DNA from: Enterococcus_C asini_A
GTDB lineage: Bacteria > Bacillota > Bacilli > Lactobacillales > Enterococcaceae
Assembly: GCF_031928785.1 (NCBI RefSeq)
Contig: NZ_JARQAL010000003.1
DNA: 64,000 nt
Reading direction: 5' to 3' (one strand)
Every line of letters begins with the position of its first letter. Position 1 is the stretch's first letter. Positions 53,799 to 62,620 of the stretch are shown one piece after another. The notes below the pieces were generated by a model. The model had not been told where the DNA came from, made no database searches, and was given only the letters and a program-made list of their open reading frames with translations. The translations under genes and the position numbers were made by a program.

Positions 53799-53815
53799 TA
53801 TTCCATTCTAGAATA
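53799..53815. promoter_or_regulatory. LysR operator 1 (lysR promoter)
   Basis: TATTCCA-TTC-TAGAATA, one arm mismatch from a perfect palindrome, matching operator 2 at the outer positions. It lies directly downstream of the lysR -10, so binding there would be autorepressive. Confidence 0.75.
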
Positions 53816-53843
53816 TTGTAACACCAAATTTGAATTGCTTGAA
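53815..53843 (-). promoter_or_regulatory. lysR promoter
   Basis: On the minus strand TTCAAG (53843-53838), 17 nt, then TACAAT (53820-53815). Confidence 0.6.
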
Positions 53844-53905
53844 AAGATAAACTCGCTAAAATAGATTCGTTGAGCAGTTTTTGCGACATCTATAGGAGGG
53901 GTATT

Positions 53906-54634
53906 ATGCCAACTGGTATTATTATTAATGTATTGTCCGTTTTTATTGGAGGAATTGTCGGTGGCTTAGCGGGCGAAAAATTAAACGAAAAATTCAAAAG
54001 GGAAATCAATATGATCTTTGGCGCTTGTTCTTTGGCCATGGGAATCTACGCCATAGCACCGATGAAGTATATGCCTGCTGTCATTTTTTCGGTAGTTGTG
54101 GGTACAGGCTTTGGTTTAGTGATTCATTTGGGAGATAAAATTAACAAAGGAGCGATGTTGATGCAACGTCCCATTGCCAAACTGATTCCCAATGAAAAAA
54201 TAATGATGAGCCAAGAAGAGTTTATTAACACCTTGGTCACGGTGATCGTTTTATTTTGCGCCAGTGGCACAGGGATTTACGGCAGTTTGGATTCAGGAAT
54301 GACCGAGGATAGCTCTGTTTTAATTGCCAAATCAATTTTAGACTTCTTTACCGCCGCAATTTTTGCTTGTAACTTAGGCTATGTAGTTTCAGTGGTTGCC
54401 ATCCCGCAATTTGTGATTTTCTTTGCCTTGTTCTTAATGGCCAAATTCATCTTTCCGCTAACTACGCCGGATATGATTTTGGATTTCAAAGCCTGTGGAG
54501 GGATTTTAATGTTGGCTACTGGGTTTCGGATGATTAAAGTCAAGATGTTTCCCACAGCGGATATGATTCCCGCCATGGTTTTGATTATGCCAATTAGTTG
54601 GGCATGGGTGAACTGGATTTTGCCTTTGCTATAA
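53906..54634 (+). CDS. DUF554 (YqgA-like) membrane protein
   Basis: 242 aa, about six or seven membrane segments, with IINVLSVFIGGIVGGLAGEKL at the N-terminus typical of DUF554/YqgA, a family of unknown transport-like function. GGAGGGG precedes ATG 53906; the longer frame from 53870 has no site. Divergent from lysR and sharing its control region, so it may export or import the aromatic substrate or product of the decarboxylase; that is inference. Confidence 0.85.
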   Translation: MPTGIIINVLSVFIGGIVGGLAGEKLNEKFKREINMIFGACSLAMGIYAIAPMKYMPAVIFSVVVGTGFGLVIHLGDKINKGAMLMQRPIAKLIPNEKIMMSQEEFINTLVTVIVLFCASGTGIYGSLDSGMTEDSSVLIAKSILDFFTAAIFACNLGYVVSVVAIPQFVIFFALFLMAKFIFPLTTPDMILDFKACGGILMLATGFRMIKVKMFPTADMIPAMVLIMPISWAWVNWILPLL

Positions 54635-54689
54635 GAATCTTTAGAGGATTGGTTAGCCTAAAAATACTTTCAATGCAGAAAAAGGATTG

Positions 54690-54734
54690 AAAGCCTTATT
54701 TTCTATCGAGATTGATAGGAAATAGGGCTTTTTC
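54690..54734 (+). terminator. DUF554 gene terminator
   Basis: AAAGCC..TATTTTCTATC pairs with GATAGGAAATA..GGCTTT, followed by T residues. Confidence 0.88.
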
Positions 54735-54818
54735 TACTAGTTCAATTGGTCTATTATTAAGTGAGGATGAAAATAATAACTGATTGGAAACCAGTATTTA
54801 GGAAGTGATGGGTGAAGA

Positions 54819-56960
54819 ATGAAAAAGAGGTTACAAAAAATCAGTATTTTATGGGTTGTTTTACTAGTTTGTGGTATGAGTCAAGCCAGTTTCGCGGCAG
54901 AAGATGATACGCTGCATCTGGAAGAAAAGCAAGGGCAGTTAGATAAAGAAAAAACACCTGAAATAAAAGATGCGACCCCAAATAATGAAACAAGCGATTC
55001 TTCTAGTGTGCCCAATGATGAGAAAGCAATTGATGGCTTAAGCGATAGCCTAGAAGAGAATGGTACTGAAAAACAAACGGAAAAACCTAATAATCTAAAA
55101 GTAAATTTATTGCCTTTTGCCAAAAATGCTAGCAAGGATAAATTAACTTTTTCTTGGCAGAATGCTACCACAGCGTTACAGTCTGCCTTTATGATTACTG
55201 TTTATTTGCGAAATAATGCAACGGAAGCGATCTATCAAAGCAATTGGGTTGCTTCTTCCGATCAAACTTCAGTTCATTTGCCGGATCTTGGAAACTCGCT
55301 TTTGGCCAATGAATTGTATTATTGGTCAGTTAGTGTCCAATATAATGATGGCACCCAGGCGATTTCAGATCGAGTACCTTTTGTAACCGCAGTGGATACT
55401 CAGTGGGAAGGTACCGATTTTTCATGGACTTCAGAAAGTAGTGTTGCCAATTTAATGCGCACCAAAGTAAGCAGAGAAGAAAATGTGGAAAAAGCAATGC
55501 TGACGATTACGGCTCTAGACACAGAAGCAGCCAAACGCAATGTCTTTAACGTTTATGTGAATGGCGTAGAGGTCGGTGTGGGGCCTACTAGGAGAAATGG
55601 GCAAAGCCTATTTTACAATACCTATGACATTACCGATGAGCTGACTTTATCTGAAAATATCATCGGCTTATATAATTATTCCCAAGCTGTGAATTCAGGT
55701 GATTTGATGCAGCTCACTTATTACTACCCGGATGGGACAAAGAAAGTTGTTTACAACTCTGCCCGAGATGTGAATCAAACTCAGATTAAAAAAATGGATG
55801 AGATCATTTACGGTAGTTCCAATCAGTCCATCGGAACGGCTTATTACACCGAATTAGCCCAGAATGCAGACACAACAAAATATCCTTATCAATGGTCTGA
55901 AGTAACGGATTATGACAATAACCCGTGGAGTAAAGCTAGCTTAAGCGCTATAAACGCTCACTATAGACTGACACCATCCATAACGGACAACACGCTGCGG
56001 CGTTTTGTTACCCCGGCTTCGGTGATTAAAAATGGGGATGGCAGCTATACGGTTGCTTTTGCCAAAGAGATTGTTGGAGATCTCCAATTAACCGCATCTG
56101 CGCCAACAAAAACCGCCATCCGGATCACTTTAGGGGAGCAATTGCAAAATGGGGTTGCCAAGTATCGGATGAACACCGGAAATGTCTACGATGAAACATG
56201 GTTGTTTCAAGGGACAAATGTTACTTTTGCCGGGTACAGTCAAAAAGCGTTTCGCTATGCCACGATTTATAACTATCCTGGTGAATTAACTACCGATAAA
56301 GTGCAAGGAATTGAAATGAGTATTCCTTATGATGAGACAAAAAGTAGTTTTTCCAGTGATGACGATTTGCTTAATTCGATTTATGCAATGTCAAAATATT
56401 CCTATCGAGAAGTACACGATGGCTTAGTAGCGGATTCTGTAACTAGGGAGCGCCGGGCCTATGAAGGGGATAATCTGGTTTACCAGGCTTTATCTTATAC
56501 TTTAAGCGATGACTATTTATCGGCACGAAATACCTGGGATTATCTAATTGAAAATCCTACCCAATATACAGAATATCGCTTAATGAGTGCTGTAGGAGTT
56601 TATGAGGACTATCTTCACACTAAGGATACAATTTACGTTCAAGAAAAATATGATAAGCTCAAAAATTTAATGAATGCAGTAATCTATGACCCTAACCAAA
56701 ATCTTATGTACTCCAATGGAACAATAGATTTAGTCGACTGGCCAAGAACAGAACTACCTAATTACGATATAGCAAATACAAAATACAAAAGTGAAGTCAA
56801 TGCAGTTAGTTACAAAGCCTATTTCGCGATGAGTCAACTAGCGGCGATTATTGGTAATTCAACAGATGCTCAAAACTACTTAAATCAAGCCAACGCTATT
56901 AAAGAAAGTATGATTGAAAAGTTATATAACTCAGCTAAAAATCATTTTCTGATGGTTTGA
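54819..56960 (+). CDS. Secreted GH78 alpha-L-rhamnosidase, N-terminal part (frameshifted)
   Basis: 713 aa before a premature TGA. Signal peptide (1-26, cleavage after ASFA), a low-complexity acidic linker, then the accessory beta domains and the start of the (alpha/alpha)6 catalytic domain with DSVTRERRAYEGDNLVYQALSY, equivalent to the GH78 RERxGWxGD acid region. The frame breaks at 56945-56948: one more T in the TTTT run would join it to the following ORF as NHFSDGLTATG, the normal continuation. The product as written lacks the end of the catalytic barrel, so it is probably inactive unless the base is a sequencing error. Confidence 0.85.
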   Translation: MKKRLQKISILWVVLLVCGMSQASFAAEDDTLHLEEKQGQLDKEKTPEIKDATPNNETSDSSSVPNDEKAIDGLSDSLEENGTEKQTEKPNNLKVNLLPFAKNASKDKLTFSWQNATTALQSAFMITVYLRNNATEAIYQSNWVASSDQTSVHLPDLGNSLLANELYYWSVSVQYNDGTQAISDRVPFVTAVDTQWEGTDFSWTSESSVANLMRTKVSREENVEKAMLTITALDTEAAKRNVFNVYVNGVEVGVGPTRRNGQSLFYNTYDITDELTLSENIIGLYNYSQAVNSGDLMQLTYYYPDGTKKVVYNSARDVNQTQIKKMDEIIYGSSNQSIGTAYYTELAQNADTTKYPYQWSEVTDYDNNPWSKASLSAINAHYRLTPSITDNTLRRFVTPASVIKNGDGSYTVAFAKEIVGDLQLTASAPTKTAIRITLGEQLQNGVAKYRMNTGNVYDETWLFQGTNVTFAGYSQKAFRYATIYNYPGELTTDKVQGIEMSIPYDETKSSFSSDDDLLNSIYAMSKYSYREVHDGLVADSVTRERRAYEGDNLVYQALSYTLSDDYLSARNTWDYLIENPTQYTEYRLMSAVGVYEDYLHTKDTIYVQEKYDKLKNLMNAVIYDPNQNLMYSNGTIDLVDWPRTELPNYDIANTKYKSEVNAVSYKAYFAMSQLAAIIGNSTDAQNYLNQANAIKESMIEKLYNSAKNHFLMV

Positions 56961-58777
56961 CGGCAACAGGCACACTTCAAGCCAATTGCTCTGTCCAAAA
57001 TGATTATGTTGCCTTAGCCTTTGGTATTTATTCTGGTGAAAAAATGGCGGATGATTTGGCTATCAATATTGAAAAGGCTGGAAAACAAGCTAGTGGCAGT
57101 ATTTATATGGCTTACTTTTTTTATAAGGGATTGTATGACACGGGACACGGTGCCATTGCCACTCAATTACTTGAACAACGAAACAATAAAGAAGTTCGGA
57201 GCTATTTTTCTGTGTTAAACAATCTGGACGCCACCATTGCGCCTGAAGCTTGGAGTGTTTCAAGTAAGCCGAATATGACGTTTTCTCATGTTTGGGGAAC
57301 AGGTGGTGGTATCGCATTGATAAAAGGAATCTTTGGCGTAGAGCCTACTGATTCAGCCTTTTCCAAGTACAACTTAACTTTAAATACTGATTCGGTGGCC
57401 TCTGCGAGTATGTCTATGCCGACTATAAAAGGAAGTATTATGGCTAGTTTTATAAAAAGCCCGGATTCATTGACGATTGAAACGACAGTACCCAATGGTT
57501 GTGAAGCAACGGTAGAACTGCCGAAGTTATTTGATATCTCAACGGTTTTCGTTGATGGACAGCCTGCATCTTCGTCTGAAAAAGAAAGTACTAAGCTAGT
57601 GATCGGTGGAGGCAGCCACACCATTCAGGTAATGCCTTCAATTACTTTATCTGGAACGAGCTCAGAAGGAAGTAATTTAGACCCAGTATTTGATCAAGCT
57701 TCTTTTGGTCAATATGCCAAAAATGACATTCAAACCATAACGACAAATCTCGGCACGAATTTGAGTTCGTTAGGAAATTTGGAAACTGCCACTTACAGTA
57801 AGGGAAAAGCTACGTGGTCTTCCTATGTGTCACAAGGGGCAGTTGCTTTAAATAGTGACAATACCCCAATTACCGCGATTCGTTACCGATTAACAGGGGA
57901 ATTGGCAAATCAATATGATCTGTATTATCGAACTTTTTCTTCAAGAAGTGGCTGGCTAGGTTGGGCTAAAAATGATGCCCCAGCTGGATTTTATACTTCA
58001 AATGTAACGATTACTTCAATTCAGCTTAAGCTTGTTAAAAAGGGAGAAACTTTTGAAACCGGTGATATTCCACCAATTTTTGAAGGGGGCAAGTCAGCTC
58101 CGACTACTTTAGCAGTTCGGCGTTCAAACAGTTATTACTTTAAATACAATCTTTTAGGAGGAGAGGCAGATAAAGTAATCGGCTATGGAAAACCCCATGA
58201 TACAATTTTAGTCGGGGATTGGGATGGCGATGGAGTGGACACTTTAGCAGTTCGCCGAGGAAATCTTTACTACATTAAAAATACCATTGCCGGTGGTGAA
58301 GCAGATAAAGTAGTGGGCTATGGCCGACCGACTGATGAAGTATTAGTCGGGGATTGGGACGGTGATGGAGTGGACACTTTAACCGTTCGGCGAGGAAACC
58401 TTTACTATATTAAAAACACCATTGCCGGTGGTGAAGCAGACGAAGTTATTGCGTATGGTCGACCAAAGGATATCGTATTAGTCGGAGATTGGGACGGCGA
58501 CGAGAGGGATACATTAACCGTTCGGCGAGGAAATCTTTACTATATCAAAAACTCGATTGCCGGTGGCGAGGCAGATAAAGTAGTGGGCTATGGCCGACCA
58601 ACTGATGAAGTATTAGTCGGGGACTGGGATGGCGATGCACAAGATACTTTGGCAACAAGACGAAAAAATATTTACTATATCAAAAATTCTTTGTCTGGCG
58701 GCCAAGCAGATACCGTCTTAGCCTATGGGAAACCTAATGATATTGTTTTTGCTGGAACTTGGGTTTCTAATAATTAA
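56957..58777 (+). CDS. GH78 alpha-L-rhamnosidase, C-terminal part with FG-GAP-like repeats (frameshifted)
   Basis: 606 aa in the -1 frame relative to the N-terminal half. It holds the rest of the catalytic barrel (MAYFFYKGLYDTGHGAIATQ, APEAWSVSS.PNMTFSHVWGTGGG, typical of GH78 C-terminal ends), a C-terminal beta domain, a domain of about 110 residues (YAKNDIQTITTNLGTNLSSL) of a kind found in Lactobacillales surface proteins, and five 45-residue repeats. It has no ribosome-binding site of its own; TTG 56957 is a formal start only. Intact, the joined protein would be about 1320 aa and secreted. Confidence 0.82.
   Translation: MTATGTLQANCSVQNDYVALAFGIYSGEKMADDLAINIEKAGKQASGSIYMAYFFYKGLYDTGHGAIATQLLEQRNNKEVRSYFSVLNNLDATIAPEAWSVSSKPNMTFSHVWGTGGGIALIKGIFGVEPTDSAFSKYNLTLNTDSVASASMSMPTIKGSIMASFIKSPDSLTIETTVPNGCEATVELPKLFDISTVFVDGQPASSSEKESTKLVIGGGSHTIQVMPSITLSGTSSEGSNLDPVFDQASFGQYAKNDIQTITTNLGTNLSSLGNLETATYSKGKATWSSYVSQGAVALNSDNTPITAIRYRLTGELANQYDLYYRTFSSRSGWLGWAKNDAPAGFYTSNVTITSIQLKLVKKGETFETGDIPPIFEGGKSAPTTLAVRRSNSYYFKYNLLGGEADKVIGYGKPHDTILVGDWDGDGVDTLAVRRGNLYYIKNTIAGGEADKVVGYGRPTDEVLVGDWDGDGVDTLTVRRGNLYYIKNTIAGGEADEVIAYGRPKDIVLVGDWDGDERDTLTVRRGNLYYIKNSIAGGEADKVVGYGRPTDEVLVGDWDGDAQDTLATRRKNIYYIKNSLSGGQADTVLAYGKPNDIVFAGTWVSNN
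58106..58774 (+). repeat. Five 135-bp tandem repeats (FG-GAP-like)
   Basis: Units start at 58106, 58241, 58376, 58511 and 58646, each 45 codons (last one 43). Each carries TL.VRR.N.YYIKN..GGEAD.V..YG and, in units 1-4, the calcium-type loop LVGDWDGD. Units 2 and 4 share YGRPTDEV, units 3 and 5 AYG.P.DIV, so a 270-bp two-unit duplication is likely. These are carbohydrate or cell-wall binding blades in other secreted proteins. Confidence 0.93.
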
Positions 58778-58909
58778 TCTAGAATAACTCGATTTGGCGA
58801 TTCTCATTTTTATCATTCATTGATTGAAATGAGGTCGCTTTATTTAATTAATTCAATAAGGAGGATTTTTTGTTAAAATAATAGTAATAAGGTATTAAAA
58901 GGAGGTTCT

Positions 58910-59242
58910 ATGGTTTCTTTTCTCTTATTGTTTCGTAGCTTATGGCGGGTGTTGAAGATTTTATTTCATCAAGAGGAGCAAAAAGCTGTGTTGTTATCTG
59001 GCGCTTTTATTTTAATCATCGGGACAGTTTTTTATCACAATGTTGAAAAGATGGCGTTTTTAGATGCTTTGTACTTTTCGGTGATGACATTGGCTACGGT
59101 GGGGTATGGGGATTTCACACCAGAAACCGCACTGGGAAAACTTTTCACTGTCTTTTATGTCTTAATTGGTGTAGGAATCTTAACAGCCATGATTGCTAAT
59201 TTTAATCGCGCGTTGATTGAATACCACCAAAAATCAAAATAG
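58910..59242 (+). CDS. Two-helix potassium channel
   Basis: 110 aa. TM1 about 27-43, pore loop, filter TVGYGD at 63-68, TM2 about 76-96. An Ion_trans_2 (KcsA-like) subunit without a large ligand domain, so a tetramer of unknown gating. AAAGGAGG precedes the ATG. Monocistronic. Confidence 0.92.
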   Translation: MVSFLLLFRSLWRVLKILFHQEEQKAVLLSGAFILIIGTVFYHNVEKMAFLDALYFSVMTLATVGYGDFTPETALGKLFTVFYVLIGVGILTAMIANFNRALIEYHQKSK

Positions 59243-59370
59243 CTGGTATTTATTTAATTCCTAAAATCTACTACATAATTGAAAAGGGCTGATTGTTTTT
59301 AATTATTAGGGCTAGGTGGTATGATAAATAGGGTAAGAACCTTACTAACTTAAGAAAAAGGAGATTTATT

Positions 59371-59952
59371 ATGATTTCAAAAAAAATTGTTAGTCTTTCC
59401 GCGGTTGCACTATTGGCAGTCACTTTAGGGGCATGTAGTAGCGACAACTCTTCTGATAGTTCAGCTTCCAGCAGCGCACCAGCAACTAGCGAAACAGCAG
59501 CTAGTTCTACTACTGATGTGCTTTCTACTGCTTCTGTCAGCAGTGACCCAGCTGTTTTAGAAACAGCCTTAAGTGCTGATGGGAACTGGATTGTAGCTGC
59601 AACTAGTGACATTACCTTTGATAAAGATGTAACGGTTGCCGGAGAGTTCCATAATAAAGGAGAAGATTCTGGTGATATCTATCGGAAATTCGCCCTTTAT
59701 TCCCAAGATGATGATCGGAATGTCACTGCTGAATACACCATCACAGTTCCACAATTGATTGTAGAATCAGAAGGCTTCAATATCGTTCATGGTACAGTAG
59801 ACGGCGACATCTTAGTAAAAGCCAATAACTTTGTCTTAGATGGTGCGAAAGTAACTGGTAATGTTACCTTTGAAAAACAAGAATACCAAGATTCAGCTAA
59901 GCTTGAAGAAAATGGTGCAAAAGTTGAAGGAGAAGTTAGCGTTAGCGAATAA
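59371..59952 (+). CDS. Hypothetical surface lipoprotein
   Basis: 193 aa. Signal peptide with lipobox LGAC (Cys22), a Ser/Ala/Thr-rich linker (23-60), then a domain of repeated beta-strand character (ILVKANNFVLDGAKVTGNVTFEKQ), like a polymer-forming or beta-helix protein. No enzyme motif. AAAAGGAG precedes the ATG. Function unknown. Confidence 0.85.
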   Translation: MISKKIVSLSAVALLAVTLGACSSDNSSDSSASSSAPATSETAASSTTDVLSTASVSSDPAVLETALSADGNWIVAATSDITFDKDVTVAGEFHNKGEDSGDIYRKFALYSQDDDRNVTAEYTITVPQLIVESEGFNIVHGTVDGDILVKANNFVLDGAKVTGNVTFEKQEYQDSAKLEENGAKVEGEVSVSE

Positions 59953-59991
59953 TTCAATATTGTTTAGTACACCCAATCTTTGACCTGAATG

Positions 59992-60026
59992 AAGCCCTTG
60001 AGAACTTTCTCAAGGGTTTTTCTTTT
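59992..60026 (+). terminator. Lipoprotein gene terminator
   Basis: AACCCTTGAGA-type arm (AGCCCTTGAGAA) pairs with TCTCAAGGGTT, followed by TTTT. Confidence 0.9.
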
Positions 60027-60093
60027 ATCACAGGGCTACAAAGAAGTAAGTTCCCCTATGGTAAAATTAAGACAAGTTAAAGGAGGGATTCAA

Positions 60094-60627
60094 ATGGCCA
60101 GACCCACAACGAAAGAAGGGTTACTTCAAGTGGCAACAGAGCAGTATGAAAAGTTATGCCAGTTGATTGAAAAGATGAGTGAAGCAGAGCAAGAGGCAGA
60201 TTTTGCTTTTTCGGAAGCCTTTTTAGCGAAGAGGAAAGAAAAACATTGGCGCCGTGATCAAAACTTGCGGGATGTATTGATTCATCTTTATGAATGGCAT
60301 CGTTTGCTGTTGGACTTTGTCGAAAACAACCAACAAGAACCAAAGGCGCCTTTTTTACCAGCACCTTATAATTGGCGGAATTACGGTGAGTTGAATCAAG
60401 CCTTTACTCAAAAGCATCAGCAAACTTCTTTAGCCGAAGCAAAGAACTTACTGGCAAACAGCCATGAGAAATGTGTTGCTTTAGTGAATTCTTTTAATGA
60501 GGAGCAATTGTTCACGAAAAAGTATTATTCTTGGACAGGAAGTTCCAATTTGGCAAGCTATTGTATCTCTGCTACAGGTAGTCACTATGATTGGGCGATC
60601 AAAAAAATCAAGGCTCGTCAAAAATAA
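60094..60627 (+). CDS. ClbS/DfsB family four-helix protein (DUF1706)
   Basis: 177 aa. RDQNLRDVLIHLYEWHRLLLDFV and PYNWRNYGELNQAF, then YSWTGSSNLASYCISATGSHYDWA, are diagnostic of the ClbS/DfsB family. ClbS is a cyclopropane hydrolase that protects producers from colibactin; most family members have no known substrate. AAAGGAGG fixes ATG 60094 against the longer frame from 59989, which runs through the terminator. Confidence 0.9.
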   Translation: MARPTTKEGLLQVATEQYEKLCQLIEKMSEAEQEADFAFSEAFLAKRKEKHWRRDQNLRDVLIHLYEWHRLLLDFVENNQQEPKAPFLPAPYNWRNYGELNQAFTQKHQQTSLAEAKNLLANSHEKCVALVNSFNEEQLFTKKYYSWTGSSNLASYCISATGSHYDWAIKKIKARQK

Positions 60628-60635
60628 AAATAGCA

Positions 60636-60679
60636 AAAAATCACTGTTCCTTTTCGTTTAAAAAGGAGCAGTGATTTTT
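60636..60679 (+). terminator. ClbS/DfsB gene terminator
   Basis: AAAAATCACTG pairs with CAGTGATTTTT with an inner TCCTTTT/AAAAGGA stem. Confidence 0.92.
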
Positions 60680-61105
60680 CATGAAATGACAAATAATCAA
60701 AAACTTTCAAAAAAGTAGTCAAAAGATGATTTTTGGGTTGCTAAGATAGGTATTCTTATCCTTTGACAAGCTGTCAAAAATTTTCAAGAAATTACAAAGA
60801 TTCGTGGCCGTTTTTTAAACTTATGAAAGATTGCTTAGCAAAAGCAACACGGGGAAATCGGCTATCTATAAAATTATATAGTTATTTAATTTGCTTCTTT
60901 TTACTGGCTAAAAGGAGTAGATTAAAAAGATTTTGCGGTATTTACAAAAGAATACTCTTTAAAAAATTGTTGCGTATTTAGTAATGGAAGAGCTCCGGTA
61001 GCAGAAAGAATAAAAGGTTTCAATAGGAATTTTACACAATTTTTTTATTTTCTTTTTTCAATAATGTGCTATTATTATAAAAAAATATGAGAAAGGAAGC
61101 TATGA
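60680..61105. other. AT-rich gene-free stretch upstream of the Mga-type regulator
   Basis: No believable gene: the 72-codon TTG frame at 60763 has no ribosome-binding site and an unlikely composition. A perfect 17-bp palindrome, TTTGACA-AGC-TGTCAAA, lies at 60762-60778 and a smaller dyad CTATA/TATAG at 60866-60881. The last 80 bases are very AT-rich, consistent with a promoter of the next gene. These dyads are candidate operators. Confidence 0.5.
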
Positions 61106-62566
61106 ATGTTAGAAGGAATTTTCTTAGATGAGCCAGGGAAATCAAAAACAAAAATTTACAAACATATTTTGGAAATCGATCCGGGAGAATATCCAATCCA
61201 TTATTTTGAGAAATACACCGGCTTCTCTCATATCAAGACTGCAAATTTATTACAGGGTATGAATAAAGAACTAAACCAAATTGACGCTAGCTGTTTTTTG
61301 TTAAATGAAAAGGACAAAGTGATAGTTGCTAAAAACATGCCTAGTTATCAAAAATACCAACAATATCTTTTTGCCAATGGGGTTCCTTACCAAGTGATTG
61401 TTGCTTCATTGCTTCACCCAGAGCAAGATTTGCGGGATTTTGGGGAGCAAAGAGGACTCAGCCAGTCTTCGTTGATGCGGCGCTTAAAGCCTTTGGTGGA
61501 ATATTTAAAAACCAAAGAGATTCGCTTAAATTGTCTGCAAATGGAAGTAACCGGGCGAGAAGCAGCCATTCGCATTATGTATTTCAACTTCTTTTGGAGC
61601 GTTGATTTTGGCACACGGCTTTATGATTATTTTGAACAAAACTTGGGACATTCTTTGGAGTCTTACATGGCGCCAGAAGATCTAGTTTATTTAAAATATG
61701 TGGAAAAACGGGAATTCAGTATGTACCATGGGCTAAGTTTGTTGCGAACAGCGCAAGAGTATTACGTAGATGAGCCCCAAATCAATAAGCTGAATTATCC
61801 CGCAACCAAATGTAAATTTAAAGAGGCTCTAGCAGCTAGAGGAGTTCCAGAAACTTATCAAGAGCGAGAAGGCAACTTCATTAATTTTATGATGTTTTAT
61901 TGGCCGCAATATTTTGCCTATGACGATCCCCGTTTAACCATTGTGAAGCGACAATATCGCAATTTAACCGAGTCAAAGGCCTATGCTGAGAAAATTGCTC
62001 AACGGATTCAAGAACAATTAACGATTACCAATAAAGGGCTACAAGAATTATTTTTGATCAATTTACAGACGATTTTTTCTCGTTGGCAACTTTTAGGCAG
62101 CAATATTCCTCGCAATTTGGACTTTATTATGGAACGTTTAAAAGCCCACGATCCCGAGTTTGCCCTTTTTTATCAACGGGTGATGAAAGCTTTAGTAGGG
62201 ATTGAGGAAAACGATCCTGATTTAGCTAGTTTGCTGACCATTGTTTGCCTCAATGCCTATCACAGTGGAACTACAGCAGAAAAGATCAAAGTGGGGATCG
62301 TCGGTTTTCCCAACCATTTCTTACTTTATGCGATGATCAATCGAATTGATCGTCTGCCTTTTGTGGAGTTTTATTTGATGAATACTGCCAGTACAGAAGC
62401 CTTTGATGCGGTAATTACGTGTAGTACGGATTTATTGCCACCAAATACTCAAGCTTATTGGGTGGTGGAAGGCTTGGCTTCCTTTGACGATATGGAAAAC
62501 TTTTTATTCCAAATGTACAAAGACAAAAGCAACAAAATTAGTGCTAATTTAGCCCAAGTGGTCTAA
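61106..62566 (+). CDS. Mga-family (helix-turn-helix) transcriptional regulator
   Basis: 486 aa. HTH region near residues 105-150 (LSQSSLMRRLKPLVEYL, RLNCLQMEVTGREAAIRI), central PRD-like domains, and an EIIB-like C-terminal domain (FDAVITCSTDLLPP). This is the Mga/AtxA architecture. Regulators of this type respond to PTS phosphorylation and often control surface or virulence genes. AAAGGAAG precedes the ATG. Its targets are not visible here. Confidence 0.88.
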   Translation: MLEGIFLDEPGKSKTKIYKHILEIDPGEYPIHYFEKYTGFSHIKTANLLQGMNKELNQIDASCFLLNEKDKVIVAKNMPSYQKYQQYLFANGVPYQVIVASLLHPEQDLRDFGEQRGLSQSSLMRRLKPLVEYLKTKEIRLNCLQMEVTGREAAIRIMYFNFFWSVDFGTRLYDYFEQNLGHSLESYMAPEDLVYLKYVEKREFSMYHGLSLLRTAQEYYVDEPQINKLNYPATKCKFKEALAARGVPETYQEREGNFINFMMFYWPQYFAYDDPRLTIVKRQYRNLTESKAYAEKIAQRIQEQLTITNKGLQELFLINLQTIFSRWQLLGSNIPRNLDFIMERLKAHDPEFALFYQRVMKALVGIEENDPDLASLLTIVCLNAYHSGTTAEKIKVGIVGFPNHFLLYAMINRIDRLPFVEFYLMNTASTEAFDAVITCSTDLLPPNTQAYWVVEGLASFDDMENFLFQMYKDKSNKISANLAQVV

Positions 62567-62620
62567 AAAAAACTCATTAGGAGCCCTGAGGAATCAGGAT
62601 TCTTAATGAGTCTTTTTTTT
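62566..62620. terminator. Bidirectional terminator between the Mga-type and DUF1827 genes
   Basis: ACTCATTA (62572-62579) pairs with TAATGAGT (62604-62611) plus an inner CCTG/CAGG stem; T tracts on both strands. Confidence 0.9.

Noticed and set aside
56941..56960. Programmed -1 ribosomal frameshift in the rhamnosidase gene
   Set aside because: The site CAT-TTT-CTG does not fit the X XXY YYZ rule and no downstream stem was seen; a lost base is simpler.
58106..58774. CRISPR array or satellite
   Set aside because: The repeats are 135 bp, uninterrupted by unique spacers, and translate in one frame as protein repeats.
60763..60981. 72-codon frame starting with TTG
   Set aside because: No ribosome-binding site, very basic and aromatic composition unlike its neighbours, and its start lies inside a palindrome.
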